Positions 19,819 through 30,274 of a DNA stretch of 64,000 nt are shown here, one piece after another (position 1 is the stretch's first letter; every line of letters begins with the position of its first letter). The notes beneath the pieces were generated by a model. That model worked only from the letters and a program-made list of their open reading frames with translations, was not told where the DNA came from and did not search any database. Position numbers and translations under genes: made by a program. The stretch spans positions 474,449-538,448 of the forward strand of contig NZ_CP034885.1 of the NCBI RefSeq assembly GCF_005083105.1, read 5' to 3'. The DNA comes from Buchnera aphidicola (Aphis nerii) (GTDB lineage Bacteria; Pseudomonadota; Gammaproteobacteria; Enterobacterales; Enterobacteriaceae).

Positions 19819-21633
19819 ATGAAAAAATTACTACAAGAACTAGTAAAAAAAAAAATTATACGTATGATTGATTTTGTTTTTTCACAATTTATATCTAAAA
19901 AAAACAACGTTATTATGTTAGTAGCAGCATGTGTAAGTTTTGAAAGTAATAATGGATGTATTTTTTTATCTCTTAAATATTTCGAAAAAAATAATTTTTT
20001 TTCTACTGGTGACAAGAAAATTATTAAAAAAATATTATTTATTTTAAATAACAAAAAAATAAATTGGTCATTGGAATTATTAAAACATCATGCTTTTGGT
20101 AATGGAAATACTATAACACCATTAGTTTTATTAGAAAATCAAGTATATCTTTATAAAATATGGAAAGCTGAACAAAATATTTTAAAAATTTTATCTAAAA
20201 AAAAAATAAATAATGAATTTAACTTAATAAAAACTTGTAATTTATTAAAAAAATTGTTTCCTAATAAGGAATATAATGCCCAAAAAATAGCAGTAGCATT
20301 AAGCTTAATTAATCAAATAACTTTTATTTTAGGAGGTCCTGGTACTGGAAAAACTACTACAATAATAAAAATTATTATCGTATTAATAAAAAATACAAAA
20401 AAAAATATTAAAATACAATTATCATCACCGACAGGAAAAGCTACTGCACGTTTGATTGAAATATTAAACAATTATAAAATACTTAATTCACATCTCTCTG
20501 AAAAAGAAAAAAAAATTTGCATATTAAAACCTGTTACTATACATAAATTATTAGGAATATCAAAAATATCTAATACAATTTTTTTTAATAAAAATAATCG
20601 TTTGAATATAGATGTTTTAATAATTGATGAAGTATCTATGATAGATATTTTAATGATGAATAATATATTTTCTTCTATTGAGAAAAATGTTAAAGTTATT
20701 TTTATTGGAGATCATAATCAATTATCGCCAATAGGAGCAGGATCTATTTTAAAAAAAATTTATAATTATTCATATTATGGATATAGTTTAGAAACTATAT
20801 CTATCTTGAAAAAAATTACAAAGTATTCAAAATTGTACAACAAAGAAAATAAATCTAATAAATATTTAATAAGTGATAAAATATGTATTTTAAAAAAAAA
20901 CTATAGATTTAAAGAAGATTCAGGAATTTGTATATTATCAAATGCAATTTATGAAAATAAAAAAGATATTTTTAATCAACTTTTTAATAATTTTATAAAA
21001 AATGTTATATTTTACAATATTAATTGTGAAATACAATATAAAAAAATGATAAATAAAATCATTTTTTACTACCAAGGATATTGGGACAAAATTATACAAA
21101 AAAAAAATATCGAAACTATTATAAATACATTTCAAAAATATCAGGTATTATGTGTTGTACGAGATGGTTTATTTGGAATTAATAATATAAATTATATTTT
21201 AGAAAAAATGATGTACAAAAAAAATATTATTAAAAAATATTTTTATATTAACAACCAAATATGGTATGTAGGAAAACCTATTATTATAACTAAAAATAAT
21301 AAATATTTAAATTTATCGAATGGTGATATAGGAATTACTAGTTTAAATAAAGATAAAGAACTACAAGTATATTTTTTAATAGGAAAAAAAAATATTAAAA
21401 ATATTCCTATTAATCTATTAGAAAATTATGAAACTGCTTGGTGTATTACTGTTCATAAAGCACAAGGTTCTGAATTTGATCATACAACATTAATACTTCC
21501 GAATCAAAACTTAGAAATATTAAATAAAGAAATTTTATATACAGCAATCACAAGATCTAAAAAAATGTTAAGTATATTTTCAAATAAAAAAATATTTATT
21601 TCAGCAGCAAAAAAACAAAAAAAATTTGAATAA
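19819..21633 (+). CDS. recD: RecD, exonuclease V 5'-3' helicase subunit
   Basis: SF1B helicase of 604 residues (E. coli 608). The Walker A motif is GGPGTGKTTT near residue 173, Walker B LIIDEVSMID near 275, and GDHNQLSPIGAG follows. The C-terminal motif VI region is AWCITVHKAQGSEFDH and YTAITRSKK. It begins 14 bp after recB, completing a recCBD operon. An A11 run at 19845-19855 (codons 9-12) is in frame, so slippage would throw part of the mRNA out of frame. It ends 1 bp from the argA stop on the other strand. Confidence 0.95.
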   Translation: MKKLLQELVKKKIIRMIDFVFSQFISKKNNVIMLVAACVSFESNNGCIFLSLKYFEKNNFFSTGDKKIIKKILFILNNKKINWSLELLKHHAFGNGNTITPLVLLENQVYLYKIWKAEQNILKILSKKKINNEFNLIKTCNLLKKLFPNKEYNAQKIAVALSLINQITFILGGPGTGKTTTIIKIIIVLIKNTKKNIKIQLSSPTGKATARLIEILNNYKILNSHLSEKEKKICILKPVTIHKLLGISKISNTIFFNKNNRLNIDVLIIDEVSMIDILMMNNIFSSIEKNVKVIFIGDHNQLSPIGAGSILKKIYNYSYYGYSLETISILKKITKYSKLYNKENKSNKYLISDKICILKKNYRFKEDSGICILSNAIYENKKDIFNQLFNNFIKNVIFYNINCEIQYKKMINKIIFYYQGYWDKIIQKKNIETIINTFQKYQVLCVVRDGLFGINNINYILEKMMYKKNIIKKYFYINNQIWYVGKPIIITKNNKYLNLSNGDIGITSLNKDKELQVYFLIGKKNIKNIPINLLENYETAWCITVHKAQGSEFDHTTLILPNQNLEILNKEILYTAITRSKKMLSIFSNKKIFISAAKKQKKFE

Positions 21634-21634
21634 A

Positions 21635-22963
21635 TTAAAATAAATCCATCATTAAAACTTTTGAACAACGTTGATAATTATACATTTTTTGTTTGCTTTC
21701 AGGTAGCATGTCAACATTAACAATAATAAATCCTCTTTCTTGAAACCAATGAATACTATGAGTAGTAAGTACAAATATTTTTTTTAAATTCATTTTTTTA
21801 GCATTTAATTTAATTGTTTTTAATAACCAATCGCCTCTAGATGAATTACGATAATCTGGATGAACTGCAACACATGCCATTTCTCCTAAACTTTCTTTAA
21901 TAAAAGGATATAATGCAGCACATCCAATAGTTAAATTATCACGTTCAATAATTGTGAATTTATCTACTTCTATTTCTAACTGTTCTCTTGATCTACGGAC
22001 TAGAATTCCTTTTTTTTCTAAGGGACGAATTAACTCTAAAATTCCGCCAATATCATTAATATTAGCTTCTCTAATTTTTTCAGCAGATTCCATTACAATC
22101 TGTGTTCCAATGCCATCTCTAGAAAATAATTCTTGTAACAAAGCACCATTTGTATGGTAACTAATTAAATGACTTCGATTTACACCATTTTTACAAGCTT
22201 TTATAGATCCTTTTAAAAAACGTACTGTTGAAGAAATATAATCCCCATTTTTTTCTAATTGCATAATTTTACTGTTTATATCATCAGGTAATAATTCAGA
22301 AATAGTTTTTCCTTGATTATCAAGTACACCTTGATTATTGCAAAATCCTATCATTTTTTCTGCTTTTAATTTAATACTAACTTGAGTAGCAATTTCTTCA
22401 GAAGTTAAATTAAAACTTTCTCCTGTAACAGAAACAGCAACAGGCCCAATTAAAACTATAGCATTATTTTTTAATTGACAGTCGATAGCTTTTTTATCAA
22501 TCCTTCTAATACGTCCAGTATGTGCATAATCTACGCCTTCATCTATTCCTAACGGTTGTGCGATGATAAAATTTCCACTTACAACATTAATATTTGCACC
22601 TTGTAATGGAGTATTACTTAAACTCATAGAAAGACGCGCAGTAATATCAAGTTGTAATCTTCCTGCTGCTTGTTTTACTTGTTCTAAACATAATAAATTA
22701 GTGACACGTATATACTTGTGATATGTTATTTTAATTTTTTTTTCATTCAAATTTGAATTGATTTGAGGACAAGCTCCATATACAACAACTAAACGAATAC
22801 CTAAACTATGTAATAAACCAATATCATTAATAATACCAGTGAAATTTCCATATTTAATTGCTTCACCACTCATCATGATTACAAATGTTTTTCCACGATG
22901 AGCATTAATATAAGGAACACTATGGCGAAAACCCTGAACTAATTCAGTAGTACGCTCTTGCAT
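21635..22963 (-). CDS. argA: ArgA, N-acetylglutamate synthase
   Basis: First committed step of arginine synthesis: acetyl-CoA plus glutamate to N-acetylglutamate. The N-terminal amino-acid-kinase-like domain is at about 20-285 ([38 protein letters not shown]). The C-terminal GNAT acetyltransferase domain is at about 290-440 ([33 protein letters not shown]). It has 442 residues (E. coli 443). The GAGGAT ribosome site is 8 bp before the ATG. Convergent with recD with a 1-bp gap and no visible terminator between them. Confidence 0.97.
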   Translation of the reverse strand: MQERTTELVQGFRHSVPYINAHRGKTFVIMMSGEAIKYGNFTGIINDIGLLHSLGIRLVVVYGACPQINSNLNEKKIKITYHKYIRVTNLLCLEQVKQAAGRLQLDITARLSMSLSNTPLQGANINVVSGNFIIAQPLGIDEGVDYAHTGRIRRIDKKAIDCQLKNNAIVLIGPVAVSVTGESFNLTSEEIATQVSIKLKAEKMIGFCNNQGVLDNQGKTISELLPDDINSKIMQLEKNGDYISSTVRFLKGSIKACKNGVNRSHLISYHTNGALLQELFSRDGIGTQIVMESAEKIREANINDIGGILELIRPLEKKGILVRRSREQLEIEVDKFTIIERDNLTIGCAALYPFIKESLGEMACVAVHPDYRNSSRGDWLLKTIKLNAKKMNLKKIFVLTTHSIHWFQERGFIIVNVDMLPESKQKMYNYQRCSKVLMMDLF

Positions 22964-23120
22964 GATAATCCTCTTGATTTTTTACTTGAATCTATATATT
23001 ATTTTGAAACTAAACTAATAATTTACATTATTTAAATTAAAATCCATTATGATAAATTTTAAAATATCATAATAAAAGCGAAATTTTGGAAGATTTTTTT
23101 TAAAGATGGGATGTATTTTT

Positions 23121-23197
<77 letters not shown>

Positions 23198-23208
23198 TTA
23201 GTTAATAA

Positions 23209-23237
23209 AGGATACATCTTTAATAAAAAAAATGCAA
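23209..23237 (-). promoter_or_regulatory. candidate promoter of tRNA-fMet
   Basis: On the minus strand TTGCAT (23237-23232), 17-bp spacer, TATCCT (23214-23209). Initiation would fall a few bases before the mature tRNA 5' end at 23197. The -10 is weak; position and spacing support it. Confidence 0.45.
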
Positions 23238-23359
23238 TCTTTTTTTAAATATAATTTAAAAAATTTTTAAAAATAATTTTTTAAAAATCAATTTAATAAA
23301 TATTAAACAACATTACTATAATTAATAGTAATATTTTAAAAATTTAAAATAATATAAAT

Positions 23360-24430
23360 ATGCAAAAAATAATAATAAATTTAATGCTTATATTTGTAAT
23401 TTCATGTAATAATTATGATTCTACAAAAGGACAACAATATAAGAAAAAATTGATTAAAAACTTTACTGAAATAAAAAAAATAGATATTAAAAATAAATTA
23501 ATTAATCAAGAAGATTTTCTTATACAATTAGAAAAAATTAAAAAATTTTCTCCAAATTTATATTCAAAAAATTTATATCTTTATAACAATCTTAAAAAAT
23601 GGTTAAAAAAACCAGATTTTAATACATTAAATAAATTTGGAATTAAAATATATCAAATGAAAGGCGTAGATAATTATGGAAATATTAAAATCACTGGATA
23701 CTATACACCTATATTAAAAGCAAGAAAAACAAAGCAAGATAACTTTATATATCCAATATATCGAACACCATCTAATTTAAAGAAAAATAAAATTTTTCCA
23801 CAAAGAAAAGATATATATAATGGTATTTTAAAAAAAAAATATATTTTAGCTTATACTAGATCTTTAGTAGATAACTTTATTATGGAGATCCAAGGAAGTG
23901 GTTTTATAGACTATGGACATGATAATCCATTAACTTTTTTCAGTTATTCTAGTAAAAATAATTGGCCATATACAAGTATAGGAAAGATTCTGATAGAACG
24001 AGGTGAAATAAATAAAAAAGATATTTCTATGAAAAGTATTAAAAATTGGTGTAATAAACATACAAAATTAGAGGTTCAAAAGTTACTTGAAGAAAATAAA
24101 TCTTTTGTTTTTTTTAAAGAAACTAAAAAAACAGAAGTATTTGGATCTAGTTCTGTACCATTAGTTAAAAAATCAGCAATAGCAGTAGATAAATCTATAA
24201 TAAAAAATGGAAGTATTTTGCTAGTTCAAATGCCTTTACTTAATAAACAAGGTATATTTACTCATAAATATGAAATACGATTATTATGTGCTCTAGACGT
24301 AGGAGGAATGATTAAAGGACAACATTTCGATATTTACCAAGGAATTGGAGAAAAAGCCGGTATACAAGCAGGTTTTTATAATCATTATGGATATGCTTGG
24401 ATATTACAAACACATTTGAAAAACAACTAA
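23360..24430 (+). CDS. mltA: MltA, membrane-bound lytic murein transglycosylase A
   Basis: Outer-membrane lipoprotein that cleaves peptidoglycan glycan strands with 1,6-anhydro ring formation. The N-terminus is a lipoprotein signal with lipobox-like VISC (Cys16). The MltA barrel domain follows ([23 protein letters not shown]). The 3D domain carries the catalytic-Asp motif [18 protein letters not shown] near residue 313. Length is 356 (E. coli 365). An A10 run at 23830-23839 is in frame. It is a cell-wall remodelling enzyme kept in a much-reduced genome. Confidence 0.95.
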   Translation: MQKIIINLMLIFVISCNNYDSTKGQQYKKKLIKNFTEIKKIDIKNKLINQEDFLIQLEKIKKFSPNLYSKNLYLYNNLKKWLKKPDFNTLNKFGIKIYQMKGVDNYGNIKITGYYTPILKARKTKQDNFIYPIYRTPSNLKKNKIFPQRKDIYNGILKKKYILAYTRSLVDNFIMEIQGSGFIDYGHDNPLTFFSYSSKNNWPYTSIGKILIERGEINKKDISMKSIKNWCNKHTKLEVQKLLEENKSFVFFKETKKTEVFGSSSVPLVKKSAIAVDKSIIKNGSILLVQMPLLNKQGIFTHKYEIRLLCALDVGGMIKGQHFDIYQGIGEKAGIQAGFYNHYGYAWILQTHLKNN

Positions 24431-24442
24431 AAATTTTAAAAA

Positions 24443-24919
24443 ATGAATATTATTCAATCAGGCATTACAAACGAAACAGCATCTATCGCTATTATTATTT
24501 CTAGATTTAATCAATTTATTAATAATCACTTATTATCTGGAGCATTAGATACATTAACTAGAATAGGTCAAATAAAAGAGGAAAATATTTTAAAAATATA
24601 TGTTCCTGGCGCACATGAAATACCTATAGTGGCAAATTATATCGCAAAATTTAAAAAATATAATGCAATTATTGCTATAGGCACAATAATCAAAGGTAAT
24701 ACAGACCATTTTAAATATATTGCAAATGATACATATAAAAATCTTTCTAAAATTAGTATAAAATATTTAATACCAATTACAATGGCAATATTAACTACAA
24801 ACAATCTAGAAGAATCTATTGAAAGATCAGGTTTAAAAATGGGAAATAAAGGCTCTGAAGCTGCACTAGCAGCATTAGAAATGATTAATGTTATAGAAAA
24901 ATTAAAAAATAACGATTAA
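24443..24919 (+). CDS. ribH: RibH (RibE), lumazine synthase
   Basis: Condenses the ribitylamino-pyrimidinedione with 3,4-dihydroxybutanone phosphate to 6,7-dimethyl-8-ribityllumazine, the penultimate riboflavin step. Family motifs are SRFNQFI, VPGAHEIPIVA, GTIIKGNTDHFKYI with the active-site His, and MGNKGSEAALAALEM. It has 158 residues (E. coli 156). It starts 12 bp after mltA and thiL follows after 3 bp, suggesting one transcript with thiL and ribD. Confidence 0.97.
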   Translation: MNIIQSGITNETASIAIIISRFNQFINNHLLSGALDTLTRIGQIKEENILKIYVPGAHEIPIVANYIAKFKKYNAIIAIGTIIKGNTDHFKYIANDTYKNLSKISIKYLIPITMAILTTNNLEESIERSGLKMGNKGSEAALAALEMINVIEKLKNND

Positions 24920-24922
24920 ATC

Positions 24923-25906
24923 ATGAAATATAATGAATTTGAAATTATTTCTAATTTTTTTAATAAACATCAAAAAATAGATAAAAATCTTATTAAAGGT
25001 ATTGGGGATGATACTGCCTTAATAAAAATACCAAAAAAAAATGTACTTGCAATTAGTACTGATACTTTAGTAGAAGGTACTCATTTTTTTAAAAATATAC
25101 ATCCAAAAAATCTAGCATACAAAACAATAGCTGTAAATTTAAGTGATTTAGCTGCTATGGGTGCACTTCCAAAATGGATGACATTATCTATTACCATGCC
25201 TAAAGTAGATAGTGAATGGTTAAAATGTTTTAGTCAAAGCTTTTTTCAAATTTTAAATCAATATAAAATTACACTAATAGGTGGTGATACTAATTGTGGG
25301 CCTTTAAGTATTACACCAAGTGTTTATGGATTAATTAAAGGAAGCAAAACATTATTACGAAAAAACGCTAAAGAAGGAGATTTAATATATGTTACAGGAT
25401 ATCTTGGAGAAAGTGCTGCTGGTTTTTTTTTACTTCAAAAAAAGAAATATCCAATAAATATTAAAGTAAGAAATTATCTTATACGAAAACATTTAAACCC
25501 TACACCCCGAGTTTCTGAAGGCATAATCCTAAGGAATTTTGCTAATTCAGCAATAGATATATCAGATGGATTAATTTCTGATCTAGGACATATACTAGAA
25601 GAAAGTCAATGTGGAGCTGATATTGAACTAAATAAATTACCTATTTCTAAAAATTTAATAAATAATTTTAAAAAAAATAATTATTTTAACTGGTCGTTAT
25701 ACTTTGGAGAAGATTATGAATTATGCTTTACAATATCTAAAAAAAATATTAAAAAATTAAATTCAGCTATTAAAAATAAATTAATTCAATGTAAACACAT
25801 TGGTTATATCACTTCAAAAAAAAGAGGCTTTAATTTAATGCAAAATAAAAAAAAGATAAATTTTAAAAAAATTGGTTTTAATCATTTTGATGTAAATAAT
25901 TTTTAA
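24923..25906 (+). CDS. thiL: ThiL, thiamine-monophosphate kinase
   Basis: Phosphorylates thiamine phosphate to the coenzyme thiamine diphosphate. The 327-residue protein keeps IKGIGDDTALI, ISTDTLVEGTHF, NLSDLAAMGALPKWM, LIGGDTNCGPLS and the C-terminal AIDISDGLISDLGH and GEDYELCFT. No other thiamine gene is in the window, but Dxs (TPP-dependent) is nearby. In E. coli the order is ribD-ribH-nusB-thiL; here thiL sits between ribH and ribD, a local rearrangement. Confidence 0.96.
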   Translation: MKYNEFEIISNFFNKHQKIDKNLIKGIGDDTALIKIPKKNVLAISTDTLVEGTHFFKNIHPKNLAYKTIAVNLSDLAAMGALPKWMTLSITMPKVDSEWLKCFSQSFFQILNQYKITLIGGDTNCGPLSITPSVYGLIKGSKTLLRKNAKEGDLIYVTGYLGESAAGFFLLQKKKYPINIKVRNYLIRKHLNPTPRVSEGIILRNFANSAIDISDGLISDLGHILEESQCGADIELNKLPISKNLINNFKKNNYFNWSLYFGEDYELCFTISKKNIKKLNSAIKNKLIQCKHIGYITSKKRGFNLMQNKKKINFKKIGFNHFDVNNF

Positions 25907-25921
25907 CATTTTTGGAAAAAT

Positions 25922-26365
25922 ATGAAAAATATATTTTATATGAGAAGAGCAATACAACTTAGTAAACTAGGAGAGTTTACAACTGCTCCAAATCCTAATG
26001 TTGGCTGTGTAATTGTAAATAACAACGATATTGTCGGAGAAGGATGGCACAAAAAATATGGCGATCATCATGCTGAAATTAATGCATTAAATATGGCAGG
26101 CAATAAATCAAAGGGAGCAACTGCATATATCACATTAGAACCATGTAACCATTTTGGAAAAACTCCTCCATGCTGTGATGCCATTATTAATTCCGGTATT
26201 AATCATGTAATAATATCTAATTTAGACCCAAATCCTAAAGTATCCGGTAAAGGAGTGATCTATCTTAAAAAAAATGGTATTTCTGTAGAAACAGGATTAC
26301 TTGCAAAAGAATCTCAAAAATATAATCAAGGTTTTTTAAAACGTATGAAAACTGGATTGCCATGA
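25922..26365 (+). CDS. ribD1: RibD deaminase part (RibD1)
   Basis: Diaminohydroxyphosphoribosylamino-pyrimidine deaminase, the N-terminal domain of enterobacterial RibD. Zinc-site motifs are HHAEINAL and TLEPCNHFGKTPPCCDA, giving the His-Ala-Glu and Cys-Cys pattern of cytidine-deaminase-like enzymes. It ends with GFLKRMKTGLP and a TGA at 26363-26365, at a position where E. coli RibD continues PYIQLKL. The downstream reductase is in the same frame. Two separate ribD genes are, as far as I recall, also annotated in other Buchnera. Confidence 0.93.
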   Translation: MKNIFYMRRAIQLSKLGEFTTAPNPNVGCVIVNNNDIVGEGWHKKYGDHHAEINALNMAGNKSKGATAYITLEPCNHFGKTPPCCDAIINSGINHVIISNLDPNPKVSGKGVIYLKKNGISVETGLLAKESQKYNQGFLKRMKTGLP

Positions 26366-26383
26366 ATACAACTTAAATTAGCA

Positions 26384-27031
26384 ATGTCAATAGATGGAAG
26401 AATTGCAATGAAAAATGGTGAAAGTAAATGGATTAGTTCTAAAAGTTCTCGTCAAGATGTGCAAATATTTCGAGCAAAAAGTTCCGCAATATTAAGTACC
26501 AGTAAAACAATTTTATATGATAATTCTCAATTAACTGTACGTACAAAAGAATTTAATAAAAAAATACTATCTAAATTTCCTAAAAAAGATTTTAAACATC
26601 CAATAAGAATTATTATAGATAGTAAAAATAGAATGAAAAAAACACATAAAATAATGCAAACAAAAGAAAAAATTTTATTGATAAGATTAAAACCAGACAA
26701 TGAATTATGGCCAGAAAACATAAAGCAAATTATAATAAAACCAAACGAAAAAAAAATTGATATTATATCTACATTAAAATTTATAGGAAATTTAGAAATT
26801 AACAACCTATGGATAGAAGCTGGTAGTAATTTTTCTGGTCATTTATTAAAGATGCAGTTAATAGATGAAATAATTATATATATAGCACCTAAAATATTAG
26901 GTCATGAAGCAAAACCATTATTTTTTTTAAAAAATAATTTAACATTATTTGAATGTATAAAATTTAATTTTTTAGATTTCAGAAAAATAGGACCAGATAT
27001 AAGATTAATATTAAAGCCTCAAAAAAAATAA
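26384..27031 (+). CDS. ribD2: RibD reductase part (RibD2)
   Basis: 5-amino-6-(5-phosphoribosylamino)uracil reductase, the C-terminal domain of RibD, with DHFR-like fold. Motifs are [51 protein letters not shown] and IYIAPKILG. From the ATG at 26384 it has 215 residues. Codons between the TGA and this ATG (IQLKLA) also match E. coli RibD, so the annotated start loses the first beta strand unless the TGA is read through or translation starts at a non-standard codon near 26366. No Shine-Dalgarno is evident. Confidence 0.9.
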   Translation: MSIDGRIAMKNGESKWISSKSSRQDVQIFRAKSSAILSTSKTILYDNSQLTVRTKEFNKKILSKFPKKDFKHPIRIIIDSKNRMKKTHKIMQTKEKILLIRLKPDNELWPENIKQIIIKPNEKKIDIISTLKFIGNLEINNLWIEAGSNFSGHLLKMQLIDEIIIYIAPKILGHEAKPLFFLKNNLTLFECIKFNFLDFRKIGPDIRLILKPQKK

Positions 27032-27047
27032 AAAACTAGGAATATTT

Positions 27048-27470
27048 ATGATAAATCCATATTTTCGCAGAAAAGCACGTGCATGTGCTTTACAAATGCT
27101 TTATTCTTGGGAGATTTCACAAAACAATATTCAAGATAATGTAATAGAATTTTTAAAAGAAAAAAATCAAAGAAACATTGATCTAAAATATTTTTATGAT
27201 TTGATTTTAGGAATAACTAATAACTGTAAAAACATAGATGATTTAATGAAACCATATTTGTTTCGTTCATTAAAAAAATTAGGACAAGTAGAAAAAGCAA
27301 TTCTAAGAATTTCATTTTATGAACTATATAAAAGAAATGATATACCATATAAAGTCTCTATTAATGAAGGTATCGAATTAGCAAAATTATTTGGATCAGA
27401 AGATAGTCATAAATTTATTAACGGAGTTCTGGATAAGGCTGCATTAAAAGTAATAAAGAAAAAAAGATAG
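27048..27470 (+). CDS. nusB: NusB, transcription antitermination factor
   Basis: Binds boxA RNA with NusE (S10) in rRNA antitermination complexes. It is an all-helical protein of 140 residues (E. coli 139). The N-terminus [18 protein letters not shown] contains the arginine-rich face that contacts boxA, and the C-terminal [30 protein letters not shown] is typical. AGGA at 27038-27041 is the ribosome site. A matching boxA lies upstream of the 23S gene at about 60840-60847 (-). Confidence 0.97.
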   Translation: MINPYFRRKARACALQMLYSWEISQNNIQDNVIEFLKEKNQRNIDLKYFYDLILGITNNCKNIDDLMKPYLFRSLKKLGQVEKAILRISFYELYKRNDIPYKVSINEGIELAKLFGSEDSHKFINGVLDKAALKVIKKKR

Positions 27471-27545
27471 TAGTGTTTTTTACTTTAGTATACAAAATAT
27501 TTAATTTATTTAAAAAAAATTATATCATAAAAAATATTTTAATAT

Positions 27546-29312
27546 TTAACATGATGATGAAATCCAAGAAAAAATTTTTTTTTCAATCCCATCAGCATCT
27601 AACTCGTAACAATGTCTGATTTCTTGTTGAGTACCTTGAGAAATAAATGTATCTGGTAGTCCAATATTTAAAACTGGAAGAAAAAGTTTTTTTATCATAA
27701 TAAATTCATTTACTGAACTTCCTGCACCTCCTGAAATAATTCCTTCTTCAATGGTTACTAAAAATTGATGTTTATAAGATAATTGAGTAATTATATTAGT
27801 ATCTAATGGTTTTACAAATCGCATATCAACCAATGTTGCATTTAAATTGTTCGCTGCTGATAAAGCAGCTTCTAATAAAGCACCAAAATTTAAAATTGCT
27901 ATTTTATGACCTACTCTTTTCAAAATAGATTGACCTAACGGTATTAAATTCATAGGTTTTAATGGTACACCTATGCCTTCACCTTTAGGATATCTTACTA
28001 CCGTGGGACCTATTTTATACATATATCCAGTATATAACATTTGTCTACATTCATTTTCATTACTTGGTGTCATAATAATTATACCAGGAATACATCTTAA
28101 ATAAGCCAAATCAAAAAGACCTTGATGTGTTGGTCCATCATTTCCAACAATTCCTCCTCTATCAATAGCAAATAAAATAGACAGCTTTTGCAATGCGACA
28201 TCGTGTATAATTTGATCATAAGCACGTTGTAAAAAAGTAGAATATATTGAAACTACAGGTTTATAACCAGCAACAGCTAAACCAGCTGCAAAAGTAATTG
28301 CATGCTGTTCAGCAATAGAAACATCAAAATATTGATTAGGAAATAAACGAGAAAAATTTAACATACCTGAACCTTCACACATAGCAGGTGTAATCGCTAT
28401 CAATTTTTCATCAATACTTGCCATATCACAAAGCCAGGAACCAAATACTTCAGAATAAGTAAAAATTTTTTTATTAGAATATGAAAAATTATTTTTAGGA
28501 ACAGTATGCCATTTAATTGGATCTAGTTCTGCTGGGGGATAACCTTTACCTTTTTTTGTAATCAAATGCAACAAACAACTCCCTTTTTTATTTTTTAAAT
28601 TTTTTAAAACTTTAACTAAATTAAATATATCATGACCATCAAATGGTCCAAAATATTGAAAAGATAAATTTTCAAAAAATGAATTTTTTAATAGATGATT
28701 AAATTCAATATTTTTTAAATTTTTCAAGTGTTTATTTAAAGCACCTACATTTTTAGAAATAGACATTTCATTATCATTTAATATTACTAGTAAATCAGAT
28801 TGTATTTCGCCAGCATGATTCATAGCTTCAAATGCCATACCAGATGTTATTGCTCCATCACCAATAACACAAACAGTTTTTCTATTTTTTCCTTCTTTTT
28901 GAGCTGCTATTGATAATCCTAAACCTGCACTAATTGATGTTGAAGAATGACCTGTACTAAAAACATCATATTTACTTTCTTCACGAAATGGAAATGGATG
29001 CAATCCATCTTTTTTTCTAATACTAACTATTTTTTTTGCTCTACCAGTTAATATTTTATGAGGATAAGATTGGTGTCCAACATCCCATAATAAATTATCA
29101 AATGGTGTATTATAAACATAATGTAAAGCCACTGTCATTTCAACGACACCTAAACCAGATGCACAATGTCCTTCAGTAATAAAAATTATGTCTAACAAAT
29201 ATTTTCTCAGTTCTATACATAATTGAGGTAATTTTTTAATTGGTAAACATCTCAAATTTTTAACTGAATGAACCCAAGACAAAATTGGATATTTTTTTAC
29301 ATCAAAATTCAT
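27546..29312 (-). CDS. dxs: Dxs, 1-deoxy-D-xylulose-5-phosphate synthase
   Basis: TPP-dependent condensation of pyruvate and glyceraldehyde 3-phosphate, the entry to the MEP isoprenoid pathway. The TPP motif [18 protein letters not shown]...NDNEMSIS is intact, and the transketolase-type pyrimidine domain has [14 protein letters not shown]. Length is 588 residues against 620 in E. coli. About 30 residues are missing between NVGALNKHL and the FGPFDGHD motif, a helical connecting region. It sits just upstream of nothing on its strand but downstream of ispA by 19 bp. Confidence 0.97.
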   Translation of the reverse strand: MNFDVKKYPILSWVHSVKNLRCLPIKKLPQLCIELRKYLLDIIFITEGHCASGLGVVEMTVALHYVYNTPFDNLLWDVGHQSYPHKILTGRAKKIVSIRKKDGLHPFPFREESKYDVFSTGHSSTSISAGLGLSIAAQKEGKNRKTVCVIGDGAITSGMAFEAMNHAGEIQSDLLVILNDNEMSISKNVGALNKHLKNLKNIEFNHLLKNSFFENLSFQYFGPFDGHDIFNLVKVLKNLKNKKGSCLLHLITKKGKGYPPAELDPIKWHTVPKNNFSYSNKKIFTYSEVFGSWLCDMASIDEKLIAITPAMCEGSGMLNFSRLFPNQYFDVSIAEQHAITFAAGLAVAGYKPVVSIYSTFLQRAYDQIIHDVALQKLSILFAIDRGGIVGNDGPTHQGLFDLAYLRCIPGIIIMTPSNENECRQMLYTGYMYKIGPTVVRYPKGEGIGVPLKPMNLIPLGQSILKRVGHKIAILNFGALLEAALSAANNLNATLVDMRFVKPLDTNIITQLSYKHQFLVTIEEGIISGGAGSSVNEFIMIKKLFLPVLNIGLPDTFISQGTQQEIRHCYELDADGIEKKIFSWISSSC

Positions 29313-29331
29313 TAGGAACTCATTATTAAAT

Positions 29332-30213
29332 TTATTGTAAACGTTGTATTATAAAATCTGTTAATAATTCTAATTTATTAGTAATAAAAAAATTTTTTTT
29401 TAAAAAAGCCAAAATAGATAATGCTTCTTCATGTAAAATTTTTATTTTATTTTTAGATTGTTTAATTCCAATTAAATATGGATATGTTTTACATATATTA
29501 TCACTTTTATAATTTTTTATTTTTTTAAAGTCATTTTCATAATCAAAAATATCATCTTGAATTTGAAAAGCTAAACCAATAGAAATAGAAAAACGATCTA
29601 ATAATAATAATATTTTTTTAGAACAAAAATTTGCAGATAAATATGACAAACGAACAGAGGATCTAATTAAAAATGCAGTTTTATATAAATTAATTTTTTC
29701 TAATTCAGTGATATCAAGTTCTTTTGTATCTTTTTGCAAATCTAATGTTTGTCCAATACACATACCAGCGCATCCAATAGAATTGGATAATTCAGAAATA
29801 ATTTTCAAACGACTTTTATGAGAAACCCCAGGCATAATATGTGTAGATAAAATATTAAATGCTAAACTTTGCAACGCATCTCCAGCGAGTAGAGCAAAAT
29901 TTTCACCGTATTTTATGTGACAAGCAAGTTTTCCTCTTCTAAGAGAATCATCATCAATACATGGTAAATCATCATGAATTAAGGAATAAGCATGAATTAA
30001 TTCAACTGCTATAGATATAGCATCTAATGTAATAATATTTACTTTAAACATTTCTCCAATGACATAAATTAAACATGGACGTAATCTTTTACCTCCCATC
30101 AAAGTTCCATATTTCATTGATTTAATAAGAATTGAATTTTGAAAAGGTAAATTGTTTAATATATTAAATAGTTTTTTATTTATACGATTTTGATAAAAAT
30201 TAAAAAAATTCAC
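29332..30213 (-). CDS. ispA: IspA, farnesyl diphosphate synthase
   Basis: Trans-prenyltransferase making geranyl and farnesyl diphosphate. The first aspartate-rich motif is in [15 protein letters not shown], the second in [10 protein letters not shown], and GGKRLRP is in the N-terminal part. It has 293 residues (E. coli 299). The start is GTG at 30213, in line with E. coli homology. ispA-dxs order is ancestral; xseB is lost upstream. Confidence 0.96.
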   Translation of the reverse strand: MNFFNFYQNRINKKLFNILNNLPFQNSILIKSMKYGTLMGGKRLRPCLIYVIGEMFKVNIITLDAISIAVELIHAYSLIHDDLPCIDDDSLRRGKLACHIKYGENFALLAGDALQSLAFNILSTHIMPGVSHKSRLKIISELSNSIGCAGMCIGQTLDLQKDTKELDITELEKINLYKTAFLIRSSVRLSYLSANFCSKKILLLLDRFSISIGLAFQIQDDIFDYENDFKKIKNYKSDNICKTYPYLIGIKQSKNKIKILHEEALSILAFLKKNFFITNKLELLTDFIIQRLQ

Positions 30214-30274
30214 ATTTAAATACCTAAAAAATTAAAAAAATAATATAAATTTTTATTAATTATACCGATAAACA

